Assembly (NCBI RefSeq): GCF_007995015.1
Contig: NZ_VORB01000009.1
Span: 62,001 to 126,000 of the forward strand
Source: Luteibaculum oceani
Lineage (GTDB): Bacteria > Bacteroidota > Bacteroidia > Flavobacteriales_D > Luteibaculaceae
Length of the DNA stretch: 64,000 nucleotides
Direction of reading: 5' to 3'
In this document: positions 1-7,959 of the stretch, piece by piece
Position numbering within the stretch: position 1 is the first letter of the stretch
Layout of the letters: every line of letters begins with the position of its first letter
Program-made: the position numbers and the translations under genes
Notes under the pieces: model-generated
Told to the model about the DNA's origin: nothing
Databases searched by the model: none
Seen by the model: only the letters and a program-made list of their open reading frames with translations

Positions 1-985
1 GGCATTTTCTAACGTTAATTTTCCTATTAACGCCAGAACTGCAGCGCTTGGAGGTAAAATTGTTGCCGCAGATTTTTCCGATCCTCAAATGGCAAGTGCT
101 GCTCCCCAGCTCATAAGTGGTATGGAAAAGGGGAGCGTTAATTTCCAAACCCTATTCTTGCCAAATGGGCTTAAGTCTACCGATGCGAGTTATCTTTTTA
201 AAGTAAAAGACCTTCCCTTTACCTTTTTAGCAGGAGCTAGGTTGTTCAGCTTTGGTCCCATGGATCAAACCGATGAGTTTGGTAATGTAAATGGCAATTT
301 TACGCCGAGGGACCAGGTATTGTACGTTTCGGCTGGTTATAATAGACCGGGCCCTTGGCAATATGGGGCAAGTTTAAAATTTTTAAACTCCACCTACGAA
401 GTATACACCGCCAACGCACTAGCAATGGATTTAGGAGTGGCCTATGTGGATACTGTAAAACAGTTTTCTGCCGGAGCTCAGCTGAGTAATGCGGGAATTA
501 TGCTTTCAAATTATCTCGATGCTAGACAAAAGTTGCCAGTAAACTTTGCCATGGGAATCAGTAAGAAGTTGGATAAGGCTCCTTTCCGCTTCTTATTTAC
601 CATGGATAACCTGCAGCAGTGGGAAATAGAATTGCCAGAGGATACAGAGGTAAAAAGGGATCCGCTTACCGGCGAAGATCTACCTCCCGAGGAAAAATCT
701 AGCATGGGTAGATTTTTTAGAAATTTTACGCGCCATATCTACGCGGGATCGGAAATTGTTTTCTCCCAGAATTTTCAGATAAGGGTTGGATATAATTACT
801 TAAGAAGAAAGGAGTTAAGCATTGCCGAAAAGCCTGGAACAGTTGGGCTTTCTTGGGGCTTAGGATTTAAGATTAATCGATTTCACATACACTACGCCAA
901 TAGCAGGTTTCACCTTGCTGGTGGAGCACATTTTTTCTCTGTAACAACTAACATCAACAATTTTTGGACGAGAAAGCAGCTGTAA
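1..985 (+). CDS. porQ: Type IX secretion system protein PorQ (5' partial)
   Basis: The reading frame is open from base 2 of the window, so the true start and signal peptide lie outside. About 327 residues are present, close to the usual length of PorQ (~340). The opening residues NFPINARTAALGGK and the later alternating hydrophobic/aromatic strands (for example SAGYNRPGPWQYGASLKF) fit an outer-membrane beta-barrel of the PorV/PorQ class, which in Bacteroidota shares the T9SS that exports and attaches proteins carrying C-terminal sorting domains. The tail overlaps cmk by 22 bases, and porQ next to cmk is a familiar Bacteroidota gene order. Seen: barrel-like protein plus cmk; known: porQ-cmk neighbourhood; inferred: exact identity. 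The alternative is another PorV-family barrel. Confidence 0.8.
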   Translation, partial: AFSNVNFPINARTAALGGKIVAADFSDPQMASAAPQLISGMEKGSVNFQTLFLPNGLKSTDASYLFKVKDLPFTFLAGARLFSFGPMDQTDEFGNVNGNFTPRDQVLYVSAGYNRPGPWQYGASLKFLNSTYEVYTANALAMDLGVAYVDTVKQFSAGAQLSNAGIMLSNYLDARQKLPVNFAMGISKKLDKAPFRFLFTMDNLQQWEIELPEDTEVKRDPLTGEDLPPEEKSSMGRFFRNFTRHIYAGSEIVFSQNFQIRVGYNYLRRKELSIAEKPGTVGLSWGLGFKINRFHIHYANSRFHLAGGAHFFSVTTNINNFWTRKQL

Positions 986-1677
986 CTCGAAAAATCAATA
1001 TCGCCATAGATGGTTATTCGGCTTGTGGAAAAAGTACCTTGGCAAAAGATTTAGCCAAAGTACTTTCCTACACTTTCATAGATAGTGGGGCAATGTACCG
1101 GGCGGTTACCCTTTTTGCTATGCGTAATGGGTGGATAAAAGAAAACGGTGTTATAGACCAAAAGGCATTAATAGCATCTTTAAATACCGTGCAAATTGGG
1201 TTTAAGCCTAGCCAGGAAAAGGGAAAAAGCGATACCCATTTAAATGGAGAGAATGTAGAAGAAGAAATTCGAAAACCGCATATTGCTCAATACGTATCAC
1301 AAATAAGTGCAATTCCCGAAGTACGAAAAAGGTTAGTTGCCTTGCAGCAAGATTTCGGAAAAGAGAAGGGGGTGGTTATGGATGGTCGTGATATTGGCAC
1401 AGTAGTTTTCCCAAATGCCGAGTTAAAGCTTTTTGTAACGGCAGATGTAGAGGAAAGAGCAAGAAGACGCTTCGAAGAATTAAAATCAAAAGGGGTGGAG
1501 TCTACACTGGAAGAGGTAAAGAAAAACCTAGCACACCGCGATCACCTCGATACAACCAGAGCTACAGATCCGCTGAAAAAAGCAGATGACGCACGTCTGG
1601 TCGATAATACTTGTATGACCAAAGACGAACAACTAACTTTGGTTCTTGGCTGGGTACGTTCCCTGATATCTAATTAA
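964..1677 (+). CDS. cmk: (d)CMP kinase
   Basis: Cytidylate kinase phosphorylates CMP and dCMP with ATP in pyrimidine salvage and nucleotide supply. The P-loop GYSACGKST lies at about residues 17-25. The signature VVMDGRDIGTVVFPNAELK is near residue 138, and the LID-like stretch with ARRRFEELKSKG and the DS/RATDPL segments follow. The 237-residue length is normal (about 220-235). No ATG exists before the P-loop. The only plausible start is TTG at 964, inside the end of porQ, which implies translational coupling. Confident in the family; the start is less sure. Confidence 0.95.
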   Translation: MDEKAAVTRKINIAIDGYSACGKSTLAKDLAKVLSYTFIDSGAMYRAVTLFAMRNGWIKENGVIDQKALIASLNTVQIGFKPSQEKGKSDTHLNGENVEEEIRKPHIAQYVSQISAIPEVRKRLVALQQDFGKEKGVVMDGRDIGTVVFPNAELKLFVTADVEERARRRFEELKSKGVESTLEEVKKNLAHRDHLDTTRATDPLKKADDARLVDNTCMTKDEQLTLVLGWVRSLISN

Positions 1678-1683
1678 CTAAGT

Positions 1684-2157
1684 ATGAAATTATTTCCCCT
1701 TATTCTCATTTCCCTGTTTCTAACTTCTGCTGTGATGGCGCAAGACAAAGAAGCGCTTAAAGAAGTTGAAAAGGAAATTATTGCCGAAAAGGAAGGAAAA
1801 AGCAAAAAAGGTGTTTTTTCTAAACTCAATGTTTTTGGTAAAGACAAAAAAGAGGCCGTTGCAGATAGTAGCGATGGTGGTATTGTAGTAGATGGTAAAA
1901 AGGCAGGGAAGTATAAGCCTGCAAAGGACGATAAAGTAGATCCAGATAAGAAAGAACTACAGGATTACAAAAAGGCTATGGACGCCGAAAAAGCGCCCGT
2001 TTTCAAGGATAAATACGGAAGACCTATTAATTCGGGCCCGCGTTTCGAAAGCGATAGACAGATTAAAAAGGTCAATCGCCGAAACGAGGCAAAACTCAAG
2101 AATAAAGAGAAGAAGAAATCTAAAAAGCCAAGTAGAAGAACCTACCGCTACGACTAA
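1684..2157 (+). CDS. Small lysine-rich secreted protein of unknown function
   Basis: A 157-residue protein with a clear N-terminal signal peptide (hydrophobic stretch LFPLILISLFLTSAVMAQ, cut after AQ). The mature part is almost entirely charged: Lys-rich with Glu and Asp, and no recognised domain. The C-terminus is strongly basic (KKKSKKPSRRTYRYD). It starts 6 bases after cmk and is probably co-transcribed with porQ-cmk. Its TAA stop overlaps the TAG stop of convergent ispH (4-base overlap). A periplasmic or envelope location is inferred from the signal peptide. A T9SS accessory role is possible only by neighbourhood and is not claimed. Confidence 0.75.
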   Translation: MKLFPLILISLFLTSAVMAQDKEALKEVEKEIIAEKEGKSKKGVFSKLNVFGKDKKEAVADSSDGGIVVDGKKAGKYKPAKDDKVDPDKKELQDYKKAMDAEKAPVFKDKYGRPINSGPRFESDRQIKKVNRRNEAKLKNKEKKKSKKPSRRTYRYD

Positions 2158-3335
2158 CTAATTTCTATTAATCTGTTTAAAACTGCTTCTAGTAAGCTGT
2201 CTGGACAACTGGCCCCGCTCGTGATTATGATGCGGGGTTTTTTATTCCCTTTTGGGTACCACTCTTTACTTATTTCGTTCTTTTTAGCCGGGTAATTCCA
2301 ATGCGAAATAATATCTATACTTTCCAAACATTCTGGTCCCTTAATAAAGTAGGTAGGAAACTTTTGTTCGCACAACTCAACAATGTGCGAGGTGTTAGAG
2401 CTGTTGTAACCTCCAACCACCAAAGCTAAATCTGCAGGCTCTTTAAGTAATTCTAAAGTTGCGTTTTGATTGTCGTTAGTGGCATAACAAAGGGTGTCTC
2501 GGGTATCTGCAAAATGCTCCTTGATGTTTTCTGTACCAAACTTCTCTTCCATCACGGTTTTAAAGTAATCGGCAATGGCTTGGGTGTCTGAAGCAAGCAT
2601 GGTAGTTTGATTAACCACGCCAACCTTGTTAAGGTCTTGCTCGAAAGAAAATCCGGGATTTACACGCTCGCCAAAATGTTTAGCATATTCTTCGGCTTCA
2701 GCATTTTTAAGCATCAAGCCACCCAAAAGCTGGGCTTCACCCATATCTTTTACTACCAGAGCCGGACCGCTTGCAGCGGCATGACTAAAAGTAGCGCGGG
2801 TTTCTTCGTGCTTAGGTTTTCCGTGTATGATAACCGTGTACTGGTCTTTTCCAAGTTTGGCAGATCTATTCCATACCTTTTCTACAAAAGGACAGGTGGT
2901 ATCGTAGGTTTTGGCATCTATACCCTTTTTTGCCAGGATGCCTTCAATTTCTAGAGTAGTTCCAAAAGCGGGAATTAGAACAATATCCTCTTTAGAAATT
3001 TCCTCCCAAGGAATGAACTGTTTCCCTTCGGTGTCCATAATAAATCGGATGCCGTTTTCCTCGAGGTCTTTGTTAACCGCTGGGTTATGAATCATTTGCG
3101 AAAGCAGGAATATGCGTTTGCCTGGGTTTTCGGCTAGCGCTTTATAGGCGCGTTCTATGGCGTTTTCAACACCGAAGCAAAATCCAAAATGCCGGGCAAG
3201 AATCAGTTCGAATTTTTCGAAATCCACGTAAGAAGGAGTAAAGTCTTTCTTTTTGGGGTCGTCGGCTTTACGCTTGGCTTTAATTGCCGCAATTTTCTCG
3301 GATTTATATTTCTCTGGGATATCGAAACTTCTCAT
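2154..3335 (-). CDS. ispH: 4-hydroxy-3-methylbut-2-enyl diphosphate reductase
   Basis: Last step of the methylerythritol phosphate isoprenoid pathway: [4Fe-4S]-dependent reduction of HMBPP to IPP and DMAPP. The three cluster cysteines are visible: C53 in HFGFCFGV, one in DTTCPFVEKVW (about residue 148) and one in TSGASCPDSLL (about 376). The conserved HGKPKHEETRATFSHA segment and GGYNSSNTSHIVELC are also present. At 393 residues it is the long Bacteroidota form, with about 45 extra N-terminal residues compared with the ~315-residue E. coli enzyme. Start ATG at 3335. It is convergent with the upstream operon and shares stop-codon bases with it. Confidence 0.96.
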   Translation of the reverse strand: MRSFDIPEKYKSEKIAAIKAKRKADDPKKKDFTPSYVDFEKFELILARHFGFCFGVENAIERAYKALAENPGKRIFLLSQMIHNPAVNKDLEENGIRFIMDTEGKQFIPWEEISKEDIVLIPAFGTTLEIEGILAKKGIDAKTYDTTCPFVEKVWNRSAKLGKDQYTVIIHGKPKHEETRATFSHAAASGPALVVKDMGEAQLLGGLMLKNAEAEEYAKHFGERVNPGFSFEQDLNKVGVVNQTTMLASDTQAIADYFKTVMEEKFGTENIKEHFADTRDTLCYATNDNQNATLELLKEPADLALVVGGYNSSNTSHIVELCEQKFPTYFIKGPECLESIDIISHWNYPAKKNEISKEWYPKGNKKPRIIITSGASCPDSLLEAVLNRLIEIS

Positions 3336-3400
3336 AACAGGGCAAAGATGCGAAAGAAGCTTTTTTAAAGCTGTTACAGAAGGATAAATTTTTAGTAATT

Positions 3401-3552
3401 AATTAATGTACCAATCTATCAATTAAACAGGGTAGCAATGGTGGTTTGAGGGGTCAGTAGTTGAGTGGTTAGTGGTTAAGTAGTTTTTAGCTCAATAAAA
3501 CTATGTTTGTATAGCTCTGTAGCAGGAGCCCAATTGGAGTCCCTATTGTTAC
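3401..3552. repeat. Long direct repeat, copy 1 (contains seven-base array)
   Basis: About 150 bases beginning AATTAATGTACCAATCTA and ending CCCTATTGTTACATTTTCAC. It recurs at 3651-3812 with few differences: a short insertion after CCAATCTA, plus T/A and G/A changes near the end. The middle (3451-3482) is a GGTCAGT/GGTTAGT-type array. No reading frame of substance. Between the two copies lies a third repeat element (3571-3650). Confidence 0.85.
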
Positions 3553-3570
3553 ATTTTCACATTTTACTGC

Positions 3571-3650
3571 CGAATTCTATTTTTTACTTACGAATACCTA
3601 TGCCAGAACTACTCAAGTCTAAGCTACATCGGACGCCCCGTTTAGTAAAT
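3571..3650. repeat. Degenerate copy of the CCAGAACTACT dispersed element
   Basis: The stretch CGAATTCTAT...GCCAGAACTACTCAAG...CGGACGCCCCGTTTAGTAAA matches the element family seen more completely at 43337-43441, 50894-50998 and 56119-56179. It shares both the CGAATTCTAT lead-in of the 56-kb copy and the GCCAGAACTACT and GGACGCCCC blocks, but lacks the TTGGATTTGCAATCCAA hairpin. It looks like a decayed copy caught between the two long direct repeats. Confidence 0.6.
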
Positions 3651-3812
3651 TATTAATGTACCAATCTAACAACCTACCAATTAAACAGGGTAGCAATGGT
3701 GGTTTGAGGGGTCAGTAGTTGAGTGGTTAGTGGTTAAGTAGTTTTTAGCTCAATAAAACTATGTTTGTATAGCTCAGTAGCAGGAGCCCAATTGAAGTCC
3801 CTATTGTTACAT
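3651..3812. repeat. Long direct repeat, copy 2
   Basis: Second copy of the unit at 3401-3552, with an insertion of about nine bases (ACCTACCAA region) and then near identity through the seven-base array and the TGTTTGTATAGCTC block. The rest of the spacer up to 3938 carries CATTTCTTAATTGTTACATT-type short repetition and the leader of the downstream dehydrogenase. No gene is seen. Confidence 0.85.
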
Positions 3813-3938
3813 TTCTTAATTGTTACATTTTCACATTGGTTAGCGGTAATTTGTGTTAATCCGGAGGAATCTAGGGTGAAGTAGCCATGGCAAGCCGGTA
3901 AAAAGCCTTTAATTTTGGGTGAATTCAAAATCGCAGTA

Positions 3939-4646
3939 ATGATAGATTTAGTCAATAAGAATTTTTTAATTACCGGAGGCTCATCGGGCCTGGGGAAAGC
4001 CACAGCAAATTATCTAATTAAAGAAGGGGCTAATGTGGCAATAACTGGAAGAGATGTGGATAAACTGCATTCGGTAGCTAAAGGTATAGGTGCTTTTGCT
4101 ATTCATGCAGATGTAAGCAAAACCGAGGAAGTGGTGAAAACATATGCAAGTTTCCTGGAGAAATTCGGTCGTTTGGATGGATTGATTAACAATGCAGGAA
4201 TAGGAGGGCATAGAGCCGAACTTACGGATCTTGACATGGAGCAGATGCGTAAAATTTTCGACGTGAATGTTTTCGGAGCCACAATGATGGCTCAACATGC
4301 TGCCGAAATTTTTAAGAAGCAACAACACGGGGAAATTATAAATATTGCCTCTACCGCAGCGAGTAAAGGCTACCCAACCGGAACGGCTTATGTTGCGTCT
4401 AAATTTGCGTTGCGCGGTATGACCCAATGCTGGCAGCAAGAACTTCGCAGGTATAATGTACGAGTGGTACTTATTAATCCAAGTGAGGTGCCTACAGCAT
4501 TTGGACAAGCCGACAGAAAGCCAAGAGAAGATGAACCCAACAAGTTGCATAGTGAAGATATCGCCCATGCAATTGTATCAACTTTAAAAATGGATAGAAG
4601 GGGTTATGTGCCTGAACTTACGGTACATGCTACCAACCCTTTTTAG
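3939..4646 (+). CDS. SDR family NAD(P)-dependent oxidoreductase
   Basis: A classical short-chain dehydrogenase of 235 residues, related to FabG/sepiapterin-reductase-like enzymes. Seen: nucleotide-binding TGGSSGLG (residues 12-19), NNAG near residue 82, catalytic Ser about 138 in ASTAAS, and the YVASK pair Tyr151/Lys155. An in-frame TTG 24 bases upstream (3915) would add eight residues. The ATG at 3939 fits the family N-terminus (NKNFLITGG) better. The C-terminus ends soon after the VPTAF substrate-loop region, as in YueD-like members. Substrate cannot be told from sequence. It stands alone between two repeat-rich spacers. Confidence 0.9.
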   Translation: MIDLVNKNFLITGGSSGLGKATANYLIKEGANVAITGRDVDKLHSVAKGIGAFAIHADVSKTEEVVKTYASFLEKFGRLDGLINNAGIGGHRAELTDLDMEQMRKIFDVNVFGATMMAQHAAEIFKKQQHGEIINIASTAASKGYPTGTAYVASKFALRGMTQCWQQELRRYNVRVVLINPSEVPTAFGQADRKPREDEPNKLHSEDIAHAIVSTLKMDRRGYVPELTVHATNPF

Positions 4647-5087
4647 AATGGTAATCTTTAATTGAAATTCCCCAGCCGAGAAATATAAAATCTGGGTGTT
4701 TTGGTAATGTCCAGGTAAGCAATTTAGCAATGTAACAATGAAACAATGTAACAATGGAGCTCATGCAACACAGCAAAAGTCCCATTGGAGCCCCCAATTG
4801 GTACATTTCTTAATTGGTAAATTTCTTAATTGGTAAATTTCCACATTATTAAAACTAGCAATTGATGTATAGGGGGTCAGTAGTTGAGTGGTTAGTGGTT
4901 AAGTAGTTTGTAGCTTAATAAAAGATGGGTGGTATGGCAACACAGCAAAAGCCCCATGGGAGCCCCAATTGGTAAATTTCTTAATTGCTACATTTCTAAA
5001 TTAATAAGGAACGATTAATCGAAAATTCAACCAAGCATCCAGTCAAAAGCTTCATTTTTGCAATCCATAAAATTGATAACCAGTGTT
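4647..5087. repeat. Repeat-rich spacer upstream of rpsA
   Basis: No credible gene. Two related blocks, AACACAGCAAAAGTCCCATT (from about 4766) and AACACAGCAAAAGCCCCATG (from about 4938), are each followed by CCAATTGGTAMATTTCTTAAT-like repetition. Between them, 4875-4909 is a third partial copy of the GGTCAGT/GGTTAGT array seen at 3451-3482. The start of the block has alternating AACAATGTAACAATG units. The reverse-strand frame at 4996-5223 overlaps the rpsA promoter and start and is not a gene. Confidence 0.65.
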
Positions 5088-5120
5088 TTGGAGGGAATAA
5101 AACAAAAATCACTACCTTTG
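5088..5120 (+). promoter_or_regulatory. Bacteroidota-type promoter of rpsA
   Basis: TTG at 5088-5090 and TACCTTTG at 5113-5120, 22 bases apart, match the TTTG / TAnnTTTG (-33/-7) pattern of the primary sigma factor in Bacteroidota, with a slightly long spacer. Transcription would begin near 5126, leaving a leader of about 84 bases before the ATG at 5210. That is long enough for the autogenous control known for S1 in other bacteria, though no specific structure is claimed. Confidence 0.65.
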
Positions 5121-5209
5121 CACTCCAATTTTTGGATGGTCGGTCGTCCTTTATTAAACCAAACCACTTCTGTTTACCGGCAAACAGGATACAAAGAATA
5201 TCACGCCAC

Positions 5210-6997
5210 ATGGCTGAAAACAAAGTAGTAGAAACTGCGAACGGAGATTTTAACTGGGACCAGTTTGAGCAGGATCAAAACCGTTATTCGGGAGATCAAA
5301 GAAAAGAGTACGCTGACAAGTACGAAGAAACCCTTACTTCTATCGAGGAGCACGAGGTAATCGAAGGTACTGTTGTTGCCGTTACTAAGAAAGAAGTAGT
5401 TGTAAACATCGGCTACAAATCAGAAGGAATTATTCCTTACAACGAATTCAGATATAACCCAGACTTAAAGCCTGGTGATAAAGTACCTGTATACGTTGAA
5501 AATCAAGAAGACGGATCAGGTCAACTTATTATTTCTCACAGAACTGCAAGAGTACACTCTGCATGGGAGAAAGTAAATGGAGCTCTTGAGAACGAAGAAA
5601 TCATCAAGGGATACATTAAGTGTCGTACTAAAGGTGGTCTTATCGTTGATGTATTTGGAATTGAGGCGTTCTTGCCAGGTTCTCAAATCGACGTTAAGCC
5701 AATTAGAGATTACGATCAGTACGTTGGAAAAACAATGGAATTCAAAGTGGTTAAAATCAACCACGAATTCAAAAACGTTGTTGTTTCTCACAAAGCGCTT
5801 ATCGAAGCGGAACTTGAAGAGCAGAAGAAGCAAATTATTGCTGGTCTTGAAAAAGGTCAGATTCTTGAAGGTACTGTTAAGAACATTACTTCTTACGGTG
5901 TATTTATCGATCTTGGTGGTGTTGATGGTCTTATCCACATTACCGATCTTTCTTGGGGGCGTATCAACCACCCAGAAGAAGTGGTTACACTTGACGAGAA
6001 AATCAAGGTGGTTATTCTTGACTTCGACGACGAGAAGAAGAAAATTGCTCTTGGTCTTAAGCAACTTGAGCCACATCCATGGGATAACCTTCCAGGAGAT
6101 CTTAACGTTGGAGACAAGGTTAAAGGAAAAGTGGTTGTTCTTGCAGACTACGGTGCGTTCGTTGAAATTCAGCCTGGTGTTGAAGGTCTTATCCACGTTT
6201 CAGAAATGTCTTGGTCTCAGCACTTACGCTCAGCTCAAGATTTCTTGAAAGTAGGAGACGAGGTAGAAGCAGTAGTTCTTACTCTTGATAGAGAAGAGCG
6301 CAAGATGTCTCTTGGTATCAAGCAACTTATGCCAGATCCATGGGAAGAAATCGAAACGAAATACCCAGCTCAATCTAAGCATAAAGCAAAAGTTAGAAAC
6401 TTCACCAACTTCGGTGTATTCTGCGAATTAGAAGAAGGAATTGACGGATTGATTCACATCTCTGACCTTTCTTGGTCTAAGAAAGTGAAGCACCCATCTG
6501 AGTTCTGTTCTGTAGGAGACGAACTAGAAGTTGTTGTTTTAGAAGTTGACAAGGAAAACAGAAAGCTTTCTCTAGGACACAAGCAACTTGAAGAAAACCC
6601 ATGGGATGTATTCGAAACCATCTTCGGAATTGGATCGGTACACCAAGGAACTGTTGTTTCTTCTGATAACAATGGTGCTACAGTTGCTCTTCCTTACGGA
6701 GTTGAAGCATTCTGCCCAGCTAAGCAATTGAGAAAAGAAGACGGAAGCAAAGTTGCTGCTGATGAGGCATTAGATTTTGTTGTAACCGACTTCAATAAAG
6801 AAGCTAGAAAGATTGTTGTTTCTCACACCAGAACTTTCGATAAGAAAGCGGTTGACGATACACCAAAAGCTTCTAAGTCTGCAGGAGGATCTAAAGCAGT
6901 TAAAGCATCTAACGACAAGAATGAGAAATCTACTCTTGGAGATCTAGATGTTCTTGCTAACCTTAAGCAGGAAATGGAAAAAAAGGATAAGAAGTAA
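5210..6997 (+). CDS. rpsA: 30S ribosomal protein S1
   Basis: RNA-binding ribosomal protein that helps mRNA bind the small subunit. 595 residues with six S1 (OB-fold) repeats, recognisable by recurring cores such as GTVKNITSYGVFIDLGGVDG, GKVVVLADYGAFVEIQPG and KVRNFTNFGVFCELEEGIDG, each followed by LIHISDLSW or LIHVSEMSW. The C-terminus is Lys-rich (EMEKKDKK). An upstream in-frame start at 5132 would add 26 residues, but the leader and promoter placement favour ATG 5210 (MAENKVVETANGDFNWDQF). Codon use is strongly biased (CTT, GTT, GGT), as expected for a highly expressed gene; this is why long shadow frames exist on both strands. Confidence 0.97.
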   Translation: MAENKVVETANGDFNWDQFEQDQNRYSGDQRKEYADKYEETLTSIEEHEVIEGTVVAVTKKEVVVNIGYKSEGIIPYNEFRYNPDLKPGDKVPVYVENQEDGSGQLIISHRTARVHSAWEKVNGALENEEIIKGYIKCRTKGGLIVDVFGIEAFLPGSQIDVKPIRDYDQYVGKTMEFKVVKINHEFKNVVVSHKALIEAELEEQKKQIIAGLEKGQILEGTVKNITSYGVFIDLGGVDGLIHITDLSWGRINHPEEVVTLDEKIKVVILDFDDEKKKIALGLKQLEPHPWDNLPGDLNVGDKVKGKVVVLADYGAFVEIQPGVEGLIHVSEMSWSQHLRSAQDFLKVGDEVEAVVLTLDREERKMSLGIKQLMPDPWEEIETKYPAQSKHKAKVRNFTNFGVFCELEEGIDGLIHISDLSWSKKVKHPSEFCSVGDELEVVVLEVDKENRKLSLGHKQLEENPWDVFETIFGIGSVHQGTVVSSDNNGATVALPYGVEAFCPAKQLRKEDGSKVAADEALDFVVTDFNKEARKIVVSHTRTFDKKAVDDTPKASKSAGGSKAVKASNDKNEKSTLGDLDVLANLKQEMEKKDKK

Positions 6998-7018
6998 TTC
7001 TAATCCACTCTATATTAA

Positions 7019-7050
7019 AAACCCCGGCAAGTAATTGTCGGGGTTTTTTT
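7019..7050 (+). terminator. Intrinsic terminator of rpsA
   Basis: CCCCGGCAA - GTAA - TTGTCGGGG hairpin with one G-T pair, immediately followed by seven or more T residues, 22 bases after the rpsA stop. Confidence 0.9.
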
Positions 7051-7051
7051 G

Positions 7052-7413
7052 TTGCTTCGGTTTCGCTCAGCCACCAAGCTACATTGGGCCACGCTTAGCA
7101 AACAAGTTGCCTCTCTTCGTGTTTGTTCAGGCAGCGAACAACCAAGCTAAAAGAGTTCTCTTTGCTGGCATTATACAGTTGCATTTTTTGGTGCTCATCT
7201 ATTAAGGGCGAGGCCGCAGCACGGGAAATAGCGTTTTATCGCTTAATTCCTGGTTTCAATAAGTTTTAGATGGCTAGTCGGTTTAATGCTGGTATCGCGG
7301 ACGGATACTTAAGTAAAAAAATATTAAAGTTCGAAATATGACAATCCGCATATTAACTCGGATTAAATGTCAGGTAATTTCGATTAAAGAATTATAGGGA
7401 TTAGAATAGCTAG
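7052..7413. other. Gene-free spacer with possible element remnants
   Basis: About 360 bases without a supported gene. The part from 7080 (AAGCTACATTGGGCCACGCT) resembles the decayed repeat at 3618-3645 (AAGCTACATCGGACGCCCCG). The rest has no recognisable structure. The last part (7310-7410) is AT-rich and may have been coding in an ancestor of the T9SS fragment that follows, but stop codons (for example TAG at 7411) close the frame. Confidence 0.4.
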
Positions 7414-7956
7414 GTGTTACAAACCCAAATAATCCCGTTCAATCTAACAGCACATACAGTAGGTGCTGAATTAGCAACAAGTTTTCAATGGGTGAAGAAC
7501 GGGGAGGATATAGTTGGTGCGGTGTTACCTAATTTTAGACCAGATTTATCCCACCCTGGTAATTATAGTGTAAAGGTAAGGTACGATAACGGTTGCATTG
7601 CAGAGTCCGATGATATGGAGTTGAATTACAGCTCTAATCCATCACCAAGTTTATTAAATAGAGGAGGTGGAGCTGATGGGAAGGTGTTACATATATCAGA
7701 TAAAAATTCTATAGGAGTATCTGCCTTCCCAAATCCGATGAAAGCTTCATTAGAAATTATTTTTAAGAATTCAGCTTCTGGTATTTCCAAGTTGATGCTT
7801 TTTGATATGACAGGGAAACTGGTTGTGAAAAGAGATTTAAGTGAATCAAATTTGTACAAGCATAAAATTGACGTGAGTTCGCTTGAATCCGGCTTTTACA
7901 CCCTAGTAATAGAGGGAGGCTCCGAGAAATTCAGTAAAATTTTAATAAAAGATTAA
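7414..7956 (+). pseudogene. Remnant of a T9SS-exported protein (type A sorting domain)
   Basis: 180 codons that begin directly after an in-frame TAG, with only a GTG as start and no signal peptide. Residues 20-70 look like the end of an Ig-like or PKD-like domain (FQWVKNGEDIVGA, GNYSVKVRYDNGC). Residues about 105-180 are a type A sorting domain: VSAFPNPMKASLEI, LMLFDMTGKLVVKRDL, and a C-terminal SGFYTLVIEGG...KILIKD. A protein with a sorting domain must first cross the inner membrane, so lack of a signal peptide indicates 5' loss. It is followed after 3 bases by the intact 508-residue protein. A rare unannotated start further upstream cannot be excluded. Confidence 0.6.
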
Positions 7957-7959
7957 ATC

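Noticed and set aside
3734-4003. Minus-strand frame of 89 codons over the SDR start
   Set aside because: Covers repeat copy 2 and the SDR leader; no support.
4014-4568. Minus-strand frame of 184 codons opposite the SDR gene
   Set aside because: Fully antisense to a gene with all SDR motifs; no signal or domain of its own.
5516-6196. Long minus-strand frame (226 codons) and plus-strand frame at 5577-6248 inside rpsA
   Set aside because: Shadow frames produced by the biased codon use of rpsA; compositions are low-complexity (Leu/Lys/Asn rich) and no family features are seen.
7052-7413. Insertion sequence remnant
   Set aside because: No inverted ends, target duplication or transposase fragment could be recognised; only resemblance to other decayed repeats.
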